Source of the DNA: an uncultured Treponema sp.
GTDB lineage: Bacteria > Spirochaetota > Spirochaetia > Treponematales > Treponemataceae
Direction of reading: 5' to 3'
Length of the DNA: 7,552 bases
Assembly: GCA_946538795.1 (NCBI GenBank)
Contig: CAMNGY010000058.1
Location: 1-7,552 of the forward strand
This document shows positions 6,011 through 7,552 of this stretch, piece after piece (within the stretch, counting starts at the first letter, position 1; every line of letters starts with the position of its first letter). The translations under genes were made by a program, and so were the position numbers. The notes beneath the pieces were generated by a model. That model was not told the origin of the DNA, did not search any database, and saw nothing but the letters and a program-made list of their open reading frames with translations.

Positions 6011-7372
6011 TCAGCCTACGATGTCGCCCGTGTCGAAGGGATCACCGCATTCCGGGCAGAACTTGGGAGGATTGTGGGGATCGGCAGGCTCCCAGCCGCA
6101 CTTGTCGCACTTGTAGAGGGGGGCGCCGGCGGGCTTGGGCTTCCCGCATTCCTGGCAGAACTTGCCTTTGTTGACCGCGCCGCAGGAGCATGTCCATCCG
6201 GCGGTGTCGGCCGGCTTGGGGCTGCCGCAGTCGGGACAGAATTTCCCGGTCGCGCTTGAGCCGCACTTGGGGCACTTCCAGGCCCCTGCCGCAGCCTGCC
6301 CCGCGCTCTGTCCCTGGCCTGCGCCCTGGGCGAAGCCGCCGGGGGCCGCTGTCTGGCCGCCTTGCTGGGCCCAGGCGTTCATGCCTCCCATGCCGCCCAT
6401 GCCCATGCCGTTCGCCATGCCCATGCCCATGAAGCCCATCGCCGCGCCGTTCGTGTTGCTGGCGGCGGCTTTCATGGCCTCCACGGTTCCCATGCCCATC
6501 ATCGTCTGGAATTTCCTCGGGTCGGAGGAGTAGGTGACGTTCAGCTGGGCATCCTGCAGCTTCTTCTCGTCCTCCTCGTCGGCTTTTATGGAAGAGATTC
6601 CGAACGAGACAATCTCCATTCCGCGCAGGTTCTTCCACTTTGCGGACAGCTGCTGGTTCAGCGCGTCGGCAAGCTCCAGCGTGTGCCCGGGCAGGGCGGA
6701 GTAGCGGATTCCGCTCTCGGACAGGACGGCGAACGCTGGCTGCAGGGCCGTGAGCAGCTCCGACCGCATCTGGCTGTCCAGCTGCTCCTTGGCATACTCG
6801 GAGCTGACGTTGCTCGCGATGTTCGTGTAGAAGCGGATGGGGTCGGTGACCCTGAAGCTGTACTCGCCGAAGCACTTTATCCTGACCAGCATCTCCAGGT
6901 TGGCCCTCTGGTCAATGACCGTGAAGGGGACGGGCTGTGCCGTGCCGTACTTGTTGCCGGTAATCTCCTTTGTGTTGACGTAGTAGACCCTCTGGTCCTT
7001 CGCAGGCTCCCCGCCGAAGGTGAAGCGCTTGCCCATCTCCTTGAAGCTGTTGATGATGCCTTCTCCCAGGTTGCCCGCGAAGATGGACGGCTCCAGCTTG
7101 GAGTCATAGCGGAATTCTCCCGGTTCGGCGCACAGCTCGGCGACCTTGCCGTTCTCTACTATAATCATGCACTGTCCGTCCGCCACGGCTATGATGGATC
7201 CCTGTGAGATTACGTTGTCGGACCCTTTGGTGTTGGACGACCTGCCGCCGGTCTTCTTCTGGCCTTTGACCATAAGGAGGTCATTGCTGATTGACTCGCA
7301 GTAAAAGTATTCCTTCCACTGGTCGGCCAAAACCCCGTTGACCGTTCCTAATGCCGCCGCAATTAAGCCCAT
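6011..7372 (-). CDS. SPFH/band-7-like protein with three C-terminal zinc ribbons
   Basis: The 453-residue product starts MGLIAAALGTVNGVLADQWKEY, typical of bacterial SPFH proteins annotated as 'virion core protein-like' and related to Bacillus subtilis YdjI. An SPFH-like region spans about 50-280. A Met/Gly-rich segment (310-331) and an Ala/Gln/Gly-rich linker (333-363) lead to three zinc ribbons: C367/C370/C379/C382, C395/C397/C406/C409 and C422/C425/C439/C442. The second has CxC instead of CxxC in its first knuckle. Family members are thought to assemble at membranes as scaffolds, and in B. subtilis YdjI belongs to the pspA envelope-stress operon. ATG at 7372 is chosen over upstream in-frame starts because AGAGG lies 5 bases upstream and a promoter sits at 7411-7439. 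It is the first gene of the predicted operon, 21 bp before MBOAT copy 2. A scaffold or sensor role for the acyltransferases is inference. Confidence 0.92.
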   Translation of the reverse strand: MGLIAAALGTVNGVLADQWKEYFYCESISNDLLMVKGQKKTGGRSSNTKGSDNVISQGSIIAVADGQCMIIVENGKVAELCAEPGEFRYDSKLEPSIFAGNLGEGIINSFKEMGKRFTFGGEPAKDQRVYYVNTKEITGNKYGTAQPVPFTVIDQRANLEMLVRIKCFGEYSFRVTDPIRFYTNIASNVSSEYAKEQLDSQMRSELLTALQPAFAVLSESGIRYSALPGHTLELADALNQQLSAKWKNLRGMEIVSFGISSIKADEEDEKKLQDAQLNVTYSSDPRKFQTMMGMGTVEAMKAAASNTNGAAMGFMGMGMANGMGMGGMGGMNAWAQQGGQTAAPGGFAQGAGQGQSAGQAAAGAWKCPKCGSSATGKFCPDCGSPKPADTAGWTCSCGAVNKGKFCQECGKPKPAGAPLYKCDKCGWEPADPHNPPKFCPECGDPFDTGDIVG

Positions 7373-7375
7373 ACG

Positions 7376-7384
7376 TGCCTCTCT
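7376..7384 (-). promoter_or_regulatory. ribosome binding site of the SPFH gene
   Basis: On the minus strand AGAGAGG ends five bases before the ATG at 7372. It is the best ribosome site in the upstream region and decides the start, because in-frame extension upstream would run through the promoter and the 23-bp repeats. Confidence 0.7.
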
Positions 7385-7410
7385 TCTTATTAAGATATGA
7401 TATAAGGAAG

Positions 7411-7439
7411 ATTGTACAGCATTTTTCCCCGTAAGACAA
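7411..7439 (-). promoter_or_regulatory. predicted sigma-70-type promoter of the SPFH-MBOAT-SGNH operon
   Basis: On the minus strand TTGTCT (7439-7434, four of six consensus) is separated by exactly 17 bp from TACAAT (7416-7411, five of six). The start would fall near 7404, giving a leader of about 30 bases before the ATG at 7372. The -10 hexamer is the same as at apt. Only 21 bp separate the -35 box from the first repeat of the 23-bp array, a position where a regulator could bind. Confidence 0.65.
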
Positions 7440-7460
7440 GGAGAAAGTTGATGGGGCCGT

Positions 7461-7552
7461 TCGCACCCCCTGAAACGTCCGTAACACACCCCCTGAAACG
7501 CCCGTAACACACCCCCTGAAACGCCCGTAACACACCCCCTGAAACGCCCGTA
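7461..7552. repeat. 23-bp tandem repeat array, four copies, reaching the window edge
   Basis: Four head-to-tail copies occupy 7461-7483, 7484-7506, 7507-7529 and 7530-7552. The last three are identical. The first, nearest the promoter, has three changes (positions 1, 3 and 18). The core is CCCCCTGAAACG and each unit ends in CCCGTA (TCCGTA in the first). There are no spacers, and 23 is not a multiple of three, so it is neither a CRISPR array nor a coding repeat. It continues beyond the window, so copy number is unknown. It could be an iteron-like regulator site or a minisatellite. Confidence 0.95.

Noticed and set aside
7373..7510. N-terminal extension of the SPFH protein
   Set aside because: The extension would cross the promoter and the 23-bp repeats, gives a repeat-derived peptide, and the ATG at 7372 has a good ribosome site and the family-typical start.
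7461..7552. CRISPR array
   Set aside because: The repeats are directly adjacent with no unique spacers, and no cas-like gene is present in the window.

Overview
The window looks like a GC-rich bacterial chromosome segment from an anaerobe-type lineage. The lineage is not settled. The SPFH/zinc-ribbon protein is of a type common in Clostridia-like Firmicutes, whereas the LFYDIT stretch of the adenine phosphoribosyltransferase reminds me of spirochaete (Treponema-like) homologues. Start sites mostly have ordinary Shine-Dalgarno sequences, and the promoters look like the housekeeping sigma-70/SigA type.

All six complete genes lie on the minus strand and read from right to left. A 23-bp tandem repeat array (7461-7552, running off the window edge) is followed by a predicted promoter (7411-7439). 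Then come an SPFH/band-7-like protein with three C-terminal zinc ribbons (6011-7372), MBOAT O-acyltransferase copy 2 (4448-5989), SGNH/GDSL-like partner copy 2 (3324-4403), MBOAT copy 1 (1824-3320), SGNH partner copy 1 (713-1801) and apt (127-669). Gaps between genes are 21, 44, 3, 22 and 43 bp, so the first five look like one operon. apt has its own near-consensus promoter overlapping the stop codon of the preceding gene. A hairpin terminator candidate follows apt, and a possible 3' end of a convergent plus-strand gene lies at 2-40.

The core is a tandemly duplicated two-gene module, each an MBOAT membrane acyltransferase (AlgI/DltB class) plus a membrane-anchored SGNH-fold protein (comparable in layout to DltD, AlgJ/AlgX or PatB). 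Such pairs move acyl groups, usually acetyl or D-alanyl, across the membrane onto an envelope or secreted polymer. The acceptor cannot be read from this window. The two MBOAT genes share a 274-bp stretch that is identical base for base, and another of 95 bp, yet differ sharply between the two conserved active-site histidines. That mosaic suggests duplication with gene conversion while the central region diverged or was exchanged.

The SPFH protein resembles the YdjI-type family linked to membrane-stress systems. Its place at the head of an envelope-acylation operon suggests, as inference only, a link between membrane organisation and surface-polymer modification. apt is probably an unrelated purine-salvage neighbour.
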